Of a stretch of DNA of 64,000 nucleotides, positions 1-11,944 are shown piece by piece. Every line of letters starts with the position of its first letter. Within the stretch, counting starts at the first letter, position 1. The position numbers were made by a program, and so were the translations under genes. Below the pieces are notes generated by a model. It was not told the DNA's origin and did not search any database. It saw only the letters and a program-made list of their open reading frames with translations. Origin of the DNA: Salvelinus alpinus. Taxonomy: Eukaryota > Chordata > Actinopteri > Salmoniformes > Salmonidae. Location of the stretch: positions 93,204,190-93,268,189 of the forward strand of contig NC_092091.1 in assembly GCF_045679555.1 (NCBI RefSeq), read 5' to 3'.

Positions 1-3000
1 GTTCTTATACTAGGTAGAGGAGTCAACACGTTAACAGTCATGTCTCTGGTTCTTATACTAGGTAGAGGAGTCAACACGTTAACAGTCATGTCTCTGGTTC
101 TTATACTAGGTAGAGGAGAGAGTCATCACATTAACAGTCATGTATCTGGTTCTTATACTAGGTAGAGGAGTCAACACGTTAACAGTCATGTCTCTGGTTC
201 TTATACTAGGTAGAGGAGAGAGTCAACACATTAACAGTCATGTCTCTGGTTCTTATACTAGGTAGAGGAGAGAGTCAACACATTAACAGTCATGTCTCTG
301 GTTCTTATACTAGGTAGAGGAGAGAGTCAACACGTTAACAGTCATGTCTCTGGTTCTTATACTAGGTAGAGGAGTCAACACGTTAACAGTCATGTCTCTG
401 GTTCTTATACTAGGTAGAGGAGTCAACACGTTAACAGTCATGTCTCTGGTTCTTATACTAGGTAGAGGAGTCATCACATTAACAGTCATGTCTCTGGTTC
501 TTATACTAGGTAGAGGAGAGAGTCAACACGTTAACAGTCATGTCTCTGGTTCTTATACTAGGTAGAGGAGTCAACACATTAACAGTCATGTCTCTGGTTC
601 TTATACTAGGTAGAGGAGTCAACACATTAACAGTCATGTCTCTGGTTCTTATACTAGGTAGAGGAGTCAACACGTTAACAGTCATGTCTCTGGTTCTTAT
701 ACTAGGTAGAGGAGAGAGTCAACACATTAACAGTCATGTCTCTGGTTCTTATACTAGGTAGAGGAGAGAGTCATCACGTTAACAGTCATGTCTCTGGTTC
801 TTATACTAGGTAGAGGAGAGAGTCATCACATTAACAGTCATGTCTCTGGTTCTTATACTAGGTAGAGGAGAGAGTCAACACGTTAACAGTCATGTCTCTG
901 GTTCTTATACTAGGTAGAGGAGAGAGTCAACACATTAACAGTCATGTCTCTGGTTCTTATACTAGGTAGAGGAGTCAACACGTTAACAGTCATGTCTCTG
1001 GTTCTTATACTAGGTAGAGGAGAGAGTCAACACGTTAACAGTCATGTCTCTGGTTCTTATACTAGGTAGAGGAGTCAACACATTAACAGTCATGTCTCTG
1101 GTTCTTATACTAGGTAGAGGAGTCAACACGTTAACAGTCATGTCTCTGGTTCTTATACTAGGTAGAGGAGAGAGTCAACACATTAACAGTCATGTCTCTG
1201 GTTATTATACTAGGTAGAGGAGTCAACACATTAACAGTCATGTCTCTGGTTCTTATACTAGGTAGAGGAGAGAGTCAACACGTTAACAGTCATGTCTCTG
1301 GTTCTTATACTAGGTAGAGGAGAGAGTCAACACGTTAACAGTCATGTCTCTGGTTCTTATACTAGGTAGAGGAGTCAACACGTTAACAGTCATGTCTCTG
1401 GTTCTTATACTAATTAGAGGAGAGAGTCAACACGTTAACAGTCATGTCTCTGGTTCTTATACTAGGTAGAGGAGAGAGTCAACACATTAACAGTCATGTC
1501 TCTGGTTCTTATACTAGGTAGAGGAGAGAGTCAACACGTTAACAGTCATGTCTCTGGTTCTTATACTAGGTAGAGGAGAGAGTCAACACGTTAACAGTCA
1601 TGTCTCTGGTTCTTATACTAGGTAGAGGAGTCAACACGTTAACAGTCATGTCTCTGGTTCTTATACTAGGTAGAGGAGTCAACACGTTAACAGTCATGTC
1701 TCTGGTTCTTATACTAGGTAGAGGAGAGAGTCAACACGTTAACAGTCATGTCTCTGGTTCTTATACTAGGTAGAGGAGTCAACACATTAACAGTCATGTC
1801 TCTGGTTCTTATACTAGGTAGAGGAGAGAGTCAACACGTTAACAGTCATGTCTCTGGTTCTTATACTAGGTAGAGGAGTCAACACGTTAACAGTCATGTC
1901 TCTGGTTCTTATACTAGGTAGAGGAGAGAGTCAACACGTTAACAGTCATGTCTCTGGTTCTTATACTAGGTAGAGGAGAGAGTCAACACGTTAACAGTCA
2001 TGTCTCTGGTTCTTATACTAGGTAGAGGAGTCAACACATTAACAGTCATGTCTCTGGTTCTTATACTAGGTAGAGGAGTCAACACATTAACAGTCATGTC
2101 TCTGGTTCTTATACTAGGTAGAGGAGTCAACACGTTAACAGTCATGTCTCTGGTTCTTATACTAGGTAGAGGAGAGAGTCAACACATTAACAGTCATGTC
2201 TCTGGTTCTTATACTAGGTAGAGGAGAGAGTCATCACGTTAACAGTCATGTCTCTGGTTCTTATACTAGGTAGAGGAGAGAGTCATCACATTAACAGTCA
2301 TGTCTCTGGTTCTTATACTAGGTAGAGGAGAGAGTCAACACGTTAACAGTCATGTCTCTGGTTCTTATACTAGGTAGAGGAGAGAGTCAACACATTAACA
2401 GTCATGTCTCTGGTTCTTATACTAGGTAGAGGAGTCAACACGTTAACAGTCATGTCTCTGGTTCTTATACTAGGTAGAGGAGAGAGTCATCACATTAACA
2501 GTCATGTCTCTGGTTCTTATACTAGGTAGAGGAGAGAGTCAACACGTTAACAGTCATGTCTCTGGTTCTTATACTAGGTAGAGGAGAGAGTCAACACATT
2601 AACAGTCATGTCTCTGGTTCTTATACTAGGTAGAGGAGTCAACACGTTAACAGTCATGTCTCTGGTTCTTATACTAGGTAGAGGAGAGAGTCAACACGTT
2701 AACAGTCATGTCTCTGGTTCTTATACTAGGTAGAGGAGTCAACACGTTAACAGTCATGTCTCTGGTTCTTATACTAGGTAGAGGAGAGAGTCAACACATT
2801 AACAGTCATGTCTCTGGTTATTATACTAGGTAGAGGAGTCAACACATTAACAGTCATGTCTCTGGTTCTTATACTAGGTAGAGGAGAGAGTCAACACGTT
2901 AACAGTCATGTCTCTGGTTCTTATACTAGGTAGAGGAGAGAGTCAACACGTTAACAGTCATGTCTCTGGTTCTTATACTAGGTAGAGGAGTCAACACGTT

Positions 3001-5086
3001 AACAGTCATGTCTCTGGTTCTTATACTAATTAGAGGAGAGAGTCAACACGTTAACAGTCATGTCTCTGGTTCTTATACTAGGTAGAGGAGAGAGTCAACA
3101 CGTTAACAGTCATGTCTCTGGTTCTTATACTAGGTAGAGGAGAGAGTCATCACATTAACAGTCATGTCTCTGGTTCTTATACTAGGTAGAGGAGAGAGTC
3201 AACACGTTAACAGTCATGTCTCTGGTTCTTATACTAGGTAGAGGAGTCAACACGTTAACAGTCATGTCTCTGGTTCTTATACTAGGTAGAGGAGTCAACA
3301 CATTAACAGTCATGTCTCTGGTTCTTATACTAGGTAGAGGAGAGAGTCAACACGTTAACAGTCATGTCTCTGGTTCTTATACTAGGTAGAGGAGAGAGTC
3401 AACACATTAACAGTCATGTCTCTGGTTCTTATACTAGGTAGAGGAGAGAGTCAACACGTTAACAGTCATGTCTCTGGTTCTTATACTAGGTAGAGGAGAG
3501 AGTCAACACGTTAACAGTCATGTCTCTGGTTCTTATACTAGGTAGAGGAGAGAGTCAACACGTTAACAGTCATGTCTCTGGTTCTTATACTAGGTAGAGG
3601 AGAGAGTCAACACGTTAACAGTCATGTCTCTGGTTCTTATACTAGGTAGAGGAGAGAGTCAACACGTTAACAGTCATGTCTCTGGTTCTTATACTAGGTA
3701 GAGGAGTCAACACATTAACAGTCATGTCTCTGGTTCTTATACTAGGTAGAGGAGAGAGTCAACACGTTAACAGTCATGTCTCTGGTTCTTATACTAGGTA
3801 GAGGAGTCAACACGTTAACAGTCATGTCTCTGGTTCTTATACTAGGTAGAGGAGAGAGTCAACACGTTAACAGTCATGTCTCTGGTTCTTATACTAGGTA
3901 GAGGAGAGAGTCAACACGTTAACAGTCATGTCTCTGGTTCTTATACTAGGTAGAGGAGAGAGTCATCACATTAACAGTCATGTCTCTGGTTCTTATACTA
4001 GGTAGAGGAGAGAGTCAACACGTTAACAGTCATGTCTCTGGTTCTTATACTAGGTAGAGGAGTCAACACGTTAACAGTCATGTCTCTGGTTCTTATACTA
4101 GGTAGAGGAGTCAACACATTAACAGTCATGTCTCTGGTTCTTATACTAGGTAGAGGAGAGAGTCAACACATTAACAGTCATGTCTCTGGTTCTTATACTA
4201 GGTAGAGGAGAGAGTCAACACGTTAACAGTCATGTCTCTGGTTCTTATACTAGGTAGAGGAGAGAGTCAACACGTTAACAGTCATGTCTCTGGTTCTTAT
4301 ACTAGGTAGAGGAGAGAGTCAACACGTTAACAGTCATGTCTCTGGTTCTTATACTAGGTAGAGGAGAGAGTCAACACGTTAACAGTCATGTCTCTGGTTC
4401 TTATACTAGGTAGAGGAGTCAACACATTAACAGTCATGTCTCTGGTTCTTATACTAGGTAGAGGAGTCAACACGTTAACAGTCATGTCTCTGGTTCTTAT
4501 ACTAGGTAGAGGAGAGAGTCAACACATTAACAGTCATGTCTCTGGTTCTTATACTAGGTAGAGGAGAGAGTCAACACGTTAACAGTCATGTCTCTGGTTC
4601 TTATACTAGGTAGAGGAGAGAGTCAACACATTAACAGTCATGTCTCTGGTTCTTATACTAGGTAGAGGAGTCAACACGTTAACAGTCATGTCTCTGGTTC
4701 TTATACTAGGTAGAGGAGAGAGTCAACACGTTAACAGTCATGTCTCTGGTTCTTATACTAGGTAGAGGAGTCAACACATTAACAGTCATGTCTCTGGTTC
4801 TTATACTAGGTAGAGGAGTCAACACGTTAACAGTCATGTCTCTGGTTCTTATACTAGGTAGAGGAGAGAGTCAACACATTAACAGTCATGTCTCTGGTTC
4901 TTATACTAGGTAGAGGAGAGAGTCAACACGTTAACAGTCATGTCTCTGGTTCTTATACTAGGTAGAGGAGAGAGTCAACACGTTAACAGTCATGTCTCTG
5001 GTTCTTATACTAGGTAGAGGAGAGAGTCATCACATTAACAGTCATGTCTCTGGTTCTTATACTAGGTAGAGGAGTCATTAACAGTC
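1..5086. repeat. Minisatellite with alternating 48 and 52 bp units
   Basis: About 100 head-to-tail units begin with GTTCTTATACTAGGTAGAGG. A 4-base AGAG indel makes units 48 or 52 bp long, and a CACGTT/CACATT transition and AACACG/ATCACA variants mark unit types. The array runs off the left edge and ends in a truncated unit. Runs of 48 bp units stay in frame, so short open frames with a 16-residue period appear; they carry no codon signature of a gene and are not called. Rare variants (GTTATTATAC at 1201 and 2817; CTAATTAGAGG at about 1410 and 3026) reveal an internal higher-order duplication. Confidence 0.97.
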
Positions 5087-5390
5087 GGCATGGAGACCAA
5101 CAGGTTGATCAGTACGAAAGAAGGTCACAAGGAAGTGATGCTGAGGTTTTGCCTCAACAGAAAGGATTCCTTAGCTTCAATGTCAGGAGAATTTGTCCCG
5201 TACGCACTGCAGCGTTTTAGATGCCAACGAATGGGGCATGTAGCTGCTCAGTGGAAAGGAAATGAAAAGACGTTCCCAGGGTGGAAGAGCACATGATTAC
5301 GGTGAACGAGGAAGCATGGGAAGGTTAAGTGCTGTAATTGTGGGAGAAGAACACAATGCAGTATTTGGTGGATGCCAGGTGCAGAGAAAG
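5087..5390 (+). pseudogene. Decayed zinc-knuckle ORF1/gag-like retroelement fragment
   Basis: An open frame from 5090 to 5296 includes a degenerate CCHC knuckle: Phe-Arg-Cys-Gln-Arg-Met-Gly-His-Val-Ala-Ala-Gln, with Trp where the last Cys is expected. In another frame, bases near 5327-5345 read Cys-Cys-Asn-Cys-Gly, the start of a second knuckle. This layout resembles ORF1/gag-like proteins of fish non-LTR elements, which bind nucleic acid. Frames are broken and there is no start context or partner ORF. The 19 bp minisatellite begins directly after the second knuckle, so it may have arisen from this coding sequence. The family call is recalled similarity. Confidence 0.5.
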
Positions 5391-7153
5391 GCTCAGAGAG
5401 GATAGAGAGGCTCAGAGAGGATAGAGAGGCTCAGAGAGGATAGAGAGGCTCAGAGAGGATAGAGAGGATAGAGGGGCTCAGAGAGGATAGAGGGGCTCAG
5501 AGAGGATAGAGAGGCTCAGAGAGGATAGAGAGGCTCAGAGAGGATAGAGAGGATAGAGAGGCTCAGAGAGGATAGAGAGGCTCAGAGAGGATAGAGAGGC
5601 TCAGAGAGGATAGAGAGGATAGAGGGGCTCAGAGAGGATAGAGGGGCTCAGAGAGGATAGAGGGGCTCAGAGAGGATAGAGAGGATAGAGAGGCTCAGAG
5701 AGGATAAAGAGGCTCAGAGAGGATAGAGAGGCTCAGAGGGGCTCAGAGAGGATAGAGAGGCTCAGAGAGGATAGAGAGGCTCAGAGAGGATAGAGAGGCT
5801 CAGAGAGGATAGAGAGGATAGAGAGGCTCAGAGAGGATAGAGAGGCTCAGAGAGGATAGAGAGGCTCAGAGAGGATAGAGAGGCTCAGAGAGGATAGAGA
5901 GGCTCAGAGAGGATAGAGAGGCTCAGAGAGGATAAAGAGGCTCAGAGAGGATAGAGAGGATAGAGGGGCTCAGAGAGGATAGAGAGGCTCAGAGAGGCTC
6001 AGAGAGGATAGAGGGGCTCAGAGAGGATAGAGGGGCTCAGAGAGGATAGAGGGGCTCAGAGAGGATAGAGAGGCTCAGAGAGGATAGAGAGGATAGAGAG
6101 GCTCAGAGAGGATAGAGAGGCTCAGAGAGGATAGAGAGGCTCAGAGAGGATAGAGAGGATAGAGGGGCTCAGAGAGGATAGAGGGGCTCAGAGAGGATAG
6201 AGGGGCTCAGAGAGGATAGAGGGGCTCAGAGAGGATAGAGGGGCTCAGAGAGGATAGAGAGGATAGAGAGGCTCAGAGAGGATAAAGAGGCTCAGAGAGG
6301 ATAGAGAGGCTCAGAGGGGCTCAGAGAGGATAGAGAGGCTCAGAGAGGATAGAGAGGCTCAGAGAGGATAGAGAGGCTCAGAGAGGATAGAGAGGATAGA
6401 GAGGCTCAGAGAGGATAGAGAGGCTCAGAGAGGATAGAGAGGCTCAGAGAGGATAGAGAGGCTCAGAGAGGATAGAGAGGCTCAGAGAGGATAGAGAGGC
6501 TCAGAGAGGATAGAGAGGCTCAGAGAGGATAAAGAGGCTCAGAGAGGATAGAGAGGATAGAGGGGCTCAGAGAGGATAGAGGGGCTCAGAGAGGCTCAGA
6601 GAGGATAGAGGGGCTCAGAGAGGATAGAGGGGCTCAGAGAGGATAGAGGGGCTCAGAGAGGAGACAGAGGTTCAGAGAGGATAGGGAGGCTCAGAGAGGA
6701 TAGAGGGGCTCAGAGAGGATAGAAGGGCTCAGAGAGGATAGAGGGGCTCAGAGGGGCTCAGAGAGGATAGAGGGGCTCAGAGAGGATAGAGGGGCTCAGA
6801 GAGGAGACAGAGGTTCAGAGAGGATAGGGAGGCTCAGAGAGGATAGAGGGGCTCAGAGAGGATAGAAGGGCTCAGAGAGGATAGAAGGGCTCAGAGAGGA
6901 TAGAGGGGCTCAGAGAGGATAGAGGGGCTCAGAGAGGATAGAGGGGCTCAGAGAGGATAGAAGGGCTCAGAGAGGATAGAGGGGCTCAGAGAGGATAGAG
7001 AGGCTCAGAGAGGATAGAGAGGCTCAGAGAGGATAGAGGGGCTCAGAGAGGATAGAGAGGCTCAGAGAGGATAGAGGGGCTCAGAGAGGATAGAGAGGCT
7101 CAGAGAGGATAGAGAGGCTAAGAGAGGCTCAGAGAGGATAGAGAGGCTCAGAG
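5391..7153. repeat. 19 bp purine-rich minisatellite
   Basis: The unit GCTCAGAGAGGATAGAGAG repeats about 90 times with A/G variants (GAGAGG, GAGGGG, GAAGGG), occasional loss of GCTCAGA, and a rarer GAGACAGAGGTTCAG variant around 6660 and 6805. The + strand is almost purely purine, so the array could adopt triplex or other non-B structure (inference). It starts at the end of the knuckle fragment to its left. Confidence 0.95.
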
Positions 7154-7213
7154 ATATAGAATCAGTCATGATGTGCAGAATTAGTCAGACCAAGAGTGAC
7201 ATAGAATCATGAA
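7154..7213. other. Short spacer between minisatellite and SINE
   Basis: Unique-looking sequence with no feature that I can support. Confidence 0.5.
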
Positions 7214-7443
7214 TAACAGTGGCACAGTGGTCTAAAGCACTGCATCTCAGTGCTAGAGGCGTCACTACATACCCTGGTTCGATTCCAGGCCGTATCACAA
7301 CCCGGCCGTGATTGGGAGTCCCATAGGGCGGCGCACAATTGGCCGAGCGTCGTCCGGGTTTGGCCCCGGGGGTTAAGCCGTCATTGTAAATAAGAAATGT
7401 GTTCTTAACTGACTTGCCTCGTTAAAATAAAACGTTCAATAAA
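7214..7443 (+). mobile_element. tRNA-derived SINE, plus strand
   Basis: Internal RNA polymerase III promoter elements are visible: an A box TGGCACAGTGG at 7220-7230 and a perfect B box GGTTCGATTCC at 7276-7286. A tRNA-unrelated body follows and the 3' end is A-rich (7424-7443). The body motif CCCATAGGGCGGCGCACAAT is one I recognise from very abundant salmonid SINE copies. A related copy lies on the minus strand at about 50031-50160 and a truncated one beside the assembly gap at 49141. I cannot name the subfamily with certainty. Confidence 0.85.
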
Positions 7444-7534
7444 ATAAATTAAGTCACACCATGAGTGACATCACACCCCAACGCAGTAGGTAGTGGCACG
7501 CACCTCCATGATACCATAGAAGAAGACGCAGTCA
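7444..7534. other. Spacer after the SINE
   Basis: No gene or repeat recognised. An ATG-rich stretch is present without an open frame of note. Confidence 0.4.
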
Positions 7535-8225
7535 TTTCCTGTTGGATGGTACTACAGGCTTGCACCAAGGGTCAGGATAAAGCTGAGTCTGAAAGTTGAA
7601 GTGGCATGTTTTTGGGGAGGGGTGGGTGGACCCTGTAGTGACGCCTTTTGGCTGATCCATCTGAGGTTTCAGGGTGGCTGAAGACAGAGTTGGGTGCTGT
7701 GGAATCGGTGAAGGTAACCACAAGTGGTCTTGTGATAATTGTTTGTGTTTCTGCACGTCAGAGGGAGAAGGCGTTCCGCGTTAAACAAATGGGAAGCAGG
7801 AGATGTGAATTGTTTCGCTCTCAAGAAAAGGGCGCCATTGAAAGGAGTGATTACTGGGGTTGCGGTAAATGTAAAAGTTGATCAACTGAAGGGGAAGATT
7901 CCCTGGTGTTTGTGATGCTCGTCGTTTGGTACGACGCAGACACGGGGGCATGACTCAGACAGGGTGGCGATCGAATAATGAAACAGAAGAGTCATTGTCT
8001 GTTCTTTTGAGTTTTGATGTTGAGTCTTTGCCTCACAAAGCGACGGTAGGGTATATAAGTTATCAATGTACCAGATTTTGTGCCGAATACAATACGTTGT
8101 TACAGGTGTCCAGCTGATGGGCAGGTGGCAGCAGTGTGTAGGAGGGAGGTTACTTGGTGTGAGAAGTGTGCAGAAGGGAATGAGACAAAGGAATGTGTAG
8201 CATTGGGGAAAGTAGTGGTATGTGT
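7535..8225 (+). pseudogene. ORF1/gag-like zinc-knuckle retroelement ORF, 5' part
   Basis: Successive frames read like one protein broken by frameshifts. At 7648-7881 a segment runs Ser-Gly-Trp-Leu-Lys to Gly-Leu-Val-Ile-Ile. At 7926-8060 a segment contains Leu-Ser-Val-Leu-Leu-Ser-Phe-Asp-Val-Glu-Ser-Leu-Pro. From 8080 there are three knuckles: Cys-Tyr-Arg-Cys...Gln...Cys (His replaced by Gln), Cys-Glu-Lys-Cys...Asn...Cys (His replaced by Asn), and Cys-Val-Asn-Cys-Arg-Gly-Ala-His, whose last part falls in the minisatellite. This matches ORF1-type nucleic-acid-binding proteins of fish non-LTR elements as I recall them. Frameshifts and lost zinc ligands make it a pseudogene. Confidence 0.7.
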
Positions 8226-11200
8226 TAATTGTCGAGGTGCCCATGGGGCCTGGGGATCAGAAATGTCCCGTGGTTAATTGTCGAGGTGCCCATGGGGCCT
8301 GGGGATCAGAAACGTCCCGTGGTTAATTGTCGAGGTGCCCATGGGGCCTGGGGATCAGAAACGTCCCGTGGTTAATTGTCGAGGTGCCCATGGGGCCTGG
8401 GGATCAGAAACGTCCCGTGGTTAATTGTCGAGGTGCCCATGGGGCCTGGGGATCAGAAACGTCCCGTGGTTAATTGTCGAGGTGCCCATGGGGCCTGGGG
8501 ATCAGAAACGTCCCGTGGTTAATTGTCGAGGTGCCCATGGGGCCTGGGGATCAGAAACGTCCCGTGGTTAATTGTCGAGGTGCCCATGGGGCCTGGGGAT
8601 CAGAAACGTCCCGTGGTTAATTGTCGAGGTGCCCATGGGGCCTGGGGATCAGAAACGTCCCGTGGTTAATTGTCGAGGTGCCCATGGGGCCTGGGGATCA
8701 GAAACGTCCCGTGGTTAATTGTCGAGGTGCCCATGGGGCCTGGGGATCAGAAACGTCCCGTGGTTAATTGTCGAGGTGCCCATGGGGCCTGGGGATCAGA
8801 AACGTCCCGTGGTTAATTGTCGAGGTGCCCTTGGGGCCTGGGGATCAGAAACGTCCCGTGGTTAATTGTCGAGGTGCCCATGGGGCCTGGGGATCAGAAA
8901 CGTCCCGTGGTTAATTGTCGAGGTGCCCATGGGGCCTGGGGATCAGAAACGTCCCGTGGTTAATTGTCGAGGTGCCCATGGGGCCTGGGGATCAGAAACG
9001 TCCCGTGGTTAATTGTCGAGGTGCCCATGGGGCCTGGGGATCAGAAACGTCCCGTGGTTAATTGTCGAGGTGCCCATGGGGCCTGGGGATCAGAAATGTC
9101 CCGTGGTTAATTGTCGAGGTGCCCATGGGGCCTGGGGATCAGAAATGTCCCGTGGTTAATTGTCGAGGTGCCCATGGGGCCTGGGGATCAGAAATGTCCC
9201 GTGGTTAATTGTCGAGGTGCCCATGGGGCCTGGGGATCAGAAATGTCCCGTGGTTAATTGTCGAGGTGCCCATGGGGCCTGGGGATCAGAAATGTCCCGT
9301 GGTTAATTGTCGAGGTGCCCATGGGGCCTGGGGATCAGAAATGTCCCGTGGTTAATTGTCGAGGTGCCCATGGGGCCTGGGGATCAGAAATGTCCCGTGG
9401 TTAATTGTCGAGGTGCCCATGGGGCCTGGGGATCAGAAACGTCCCGTGGTTAATTGTCGAGGTGCCCATGGGGCCTGGGGATCAGAAACGTCCCGTGGTT
9501 AATTGTCGAGGTGCCCATGGGGCCTGGGGATCAGAAACGTCCCGTGGTTAATTGTCGAGGTGCCCATGGGGCCTGGGGATCAGAAACGTCCCGTGGTTAA
9601 TTGTCGAGGTGCCCATGGGGCCTGGGGATCAGAAACGTCCCGTGGTTAATTGTCGAGGTGCCCATGGGGCCTGGGGATCAGAAATGTCCCGTGGTTAATT
9701 GTCGAGGTGCCCATGGGGCCTGGGGATCAGAAATGTCCCGTGGTTAATTGTCGAGGTGCCCATGGGGCCTGGGGATCAGAAATGTCCCGTGGTTAATTGT
9801 CGAGGTGCCCATGGGGCCTGGGGATCAGAAACGTCCCGTGGTTAATTGTCGAGGTGCCCATGGGGCCTGGGGATCAGAAACGTCCCGTGGTTAATTGTCG
9901 AGGTGCCCATGGGGCCTGGGGATCAGAAACGTCCCGTGGTTAATTGTCGAGGTGCCCATGGGGCCTGGGGATCAGAAACGTCCCGTGGTTAATTGTCGAG
10001 GTGCCCATGGGGCCTGGGGATCAGAAACGTCCCGTGGTTAATTGTCGAGGTGCCCATGGGGCCTGGGGATCAGAAACGTCCCGTGGTTAATTGTCGAGGT
10101 GCCCATGGGGCCTGGGGATCAGAAACGTCCCGTGGTTAATTGTCGAGGTGCCCATGGGGCCTGGGGATCAGAAATGTCCCGTGGTTAATTGTCGAGGTGC
10201 CCATGGGGCCTGGGGATCAGAAACGTCCCGTGGTTAATTGTCGAGGTGCCCATGGGGCCTGGGGATCAGAAACGTCCCGTGGTTAATTGTCGAGGTGCCC
10301 ATGGGGCCTGGGGATCAGAAACGTCCCGTGGTTAATTGTCGAGGTGCCCATGGGGCCTGGGGATCAGAAACGTCCCGTGGTTAATTGTCGAGGTGCCCAT
10401 GGGGCCTGGGGATCAGAAACGTCCCGTGGTTAATTGTCGAGGTGCCCATGGGGCCTGGGGATCAGAAACGTCCCGTGGTTAATTGTCGAGGTGCCCATGG
10501 GGCCTGGGGATCAGAAATGTCCCGTGGTTAATTGTCGAGGTGCCCATGGGGCCTGGGGATCAGAAATGTCCCGTGGTTAATTGTCGAGGTGCCCATGGGG
10601 CCTGGGGATCAGAAACGTCCCGTGGTTAATTGTCGAGGTGCCCATGGGGCCTGGGGATCAGAAACGTCCCGTGGTTAATTGTCGAGGTGCCCATGGGGCC
10701 TGGGGATCAGAAACGTCCCGTGGTTAATTGTCGAGGTGCCCATGGGGCCTGGGGATCAGAAACGTCCCGTGGTTAATTGTCGAGGTGCCCATGGGGCCTG
10801 GGGATCAGAAACGTCCCGTGGTTAATTGTCGAGGTGCCCATGGGGCCTGGGGATCAGAAACGTCCCGTGGTTAATTGTCGAGGTGCCCATGGGGCCTGGG
10901 GATCAGAAACGTCCCGTGGTTAATTGTCGAGGTGCCCATGGGGCCTGGGGATCAGAAACGTCCCGTGGTTAATTGTCGAGGTGCCCATGGGGCCTGGGGA
11001 TCAGAAACGTCCCGTGGTTAATTGTCGAGGTGCCCATGGGGCCTGGGGATCAGAAACGTCCCGTGGTTAATTGTCAAGGTGCCCATGGGGCCTGGGGATC
11101 AGAAACGTCCCGTGGTTAATTGTCGAGGTGCCCATGGGGCCTGGGGATCAGAAACGTCCCGTGGTTAATTGTCGAGGTGCCCATGGGGCCTGGGGATCAG

Positions 11201-11553
11201 AAACGTCCCGTGGTTAATTGTCGAGGTGCCCATGGGGCCTGGGGATCAGAAACGTCCCGTGGTTAATTGTCGAGGTGCCCATGGGGCCTGGGGATCAGAA
11301 ACGTCCCGTGGTTAATTGTCGAGGTGCCCATGGGGCCTGGGGATCAGAAACGTCCCGTGGTTAATTGTCGAGGTGCCCATGGGGCCTGGGGATCAGAAAC
11401 GTCCCGTGGTTAATTGTCGAGGTGCCCATGGGGCCTGGGGATCAGAAACGTCCCGTGGTTAATTGTCGAGGTGCCCATGGGGCCTGGGGATCAGAAACGT
11501 CCCGTGGTTAATTGTCGAGGTGCCCATGGGGCCTGGGGATCAGAAATGTCCCG
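8226..11553. repeat. 49 bp minisatellite expanded from a zinc-knuckle codon block
   Basis: About 68 near-identical units contain GTTAATTGTCGAGGTGCCC and GGGGATCAGAAA(C/T)GTCCC. In the first unit the bases encode Val-Asn-Cys-Arg-Gly-Ala-His-Gly, the third knuckle of the ORF that ends here, and the sequence after the last unit resumes the same ORF. Because 49 is not a multiple of 3, the repeat shifts frame every unit and cannot encode a long protein. A C/T polymorphism (AACGTCC versus AATGTCC) occurs in blocks of consecutive units, indicating spread by local duplication. One unit near 8830 has CCCTTG and one near 11075 has TGTCAAGG. Confidence 0.96.
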
Positions 11554-11944
11554 TGTGAGAGAGATGCAGGTTGAGGTTTCCCAGGGTCAGAGTAGTGCAG
11601 AAGTTGTCATATGCTGAGGCAGTGTAGAAAGTAGAGGAAGACGGGTCAAAGGGGGAGATGATCCTGAGAGAAGTAGATATGTACCAGTACAGAGGGATAA
11701 ACCAACACGTGATATAAGTTTCAGTAAGACTGGACTTTCAGCGTTTAAAGCCAACGGTTATCAACTGAACTGCAGGGACGGATCGTAAGTCACAGAGAAT
11801 AGAGGTTGTGGTGGCAGCTGCAGAGACGTACTTGGGTGTACGAGAGAAAAGAGAGGTATTTGGGTGTACGAGATTTGACATCAGGGTGTGTTGAGCAGTG
11901 GTGTCCTGTCTTTTCAGACTGTTGGCCTGAGGTACGACTAGATG
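11554..11944 (+). pseudogene. ORF1/gag-like retroelement ORF, part beyond the minisatellite
   Basis: Directly after the last 49 bp unit the reading continues as Val-Arg-Glu-Met-Gln-Val-Glu-Val-Ser, then a broken frame containing Val-Gln-Arg-Asp-Lys-Pro-Thr (about 11680) and Val-Val-Val-Ala-Ala-Ala-Glu (about 11805). These segments resemble what normally follows the knuckles in fish elements of this type. It is therefore the 3' half of the ORF started at 7535, split by the minisatellite. Multiple stops and frameshifts are present. Confidence 0.55.

Noticed and set aside
344-2221. Repeated 73-codon open frames (Met-Ser-Leu-Val-Leu-Ile-Leu-Gly-Arg-Gly)
   Set aside because: They arise because 48 bp is divisible by 3; they end wherever a 52 bp unit shifts the frame.
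1-5086. CRISPR-like array (regular units of about 50 bp)
   Set aside because: Units are contiguous with no unique spacers, and the window is an intron-bearing vertebrate genome.
7220-7290. A functional tRNA gene
   Set aside because: A and B boxes are present but the body continues as a SINE, there is no cloverleaf acceptor stem, and related copies exist at 50 kb.
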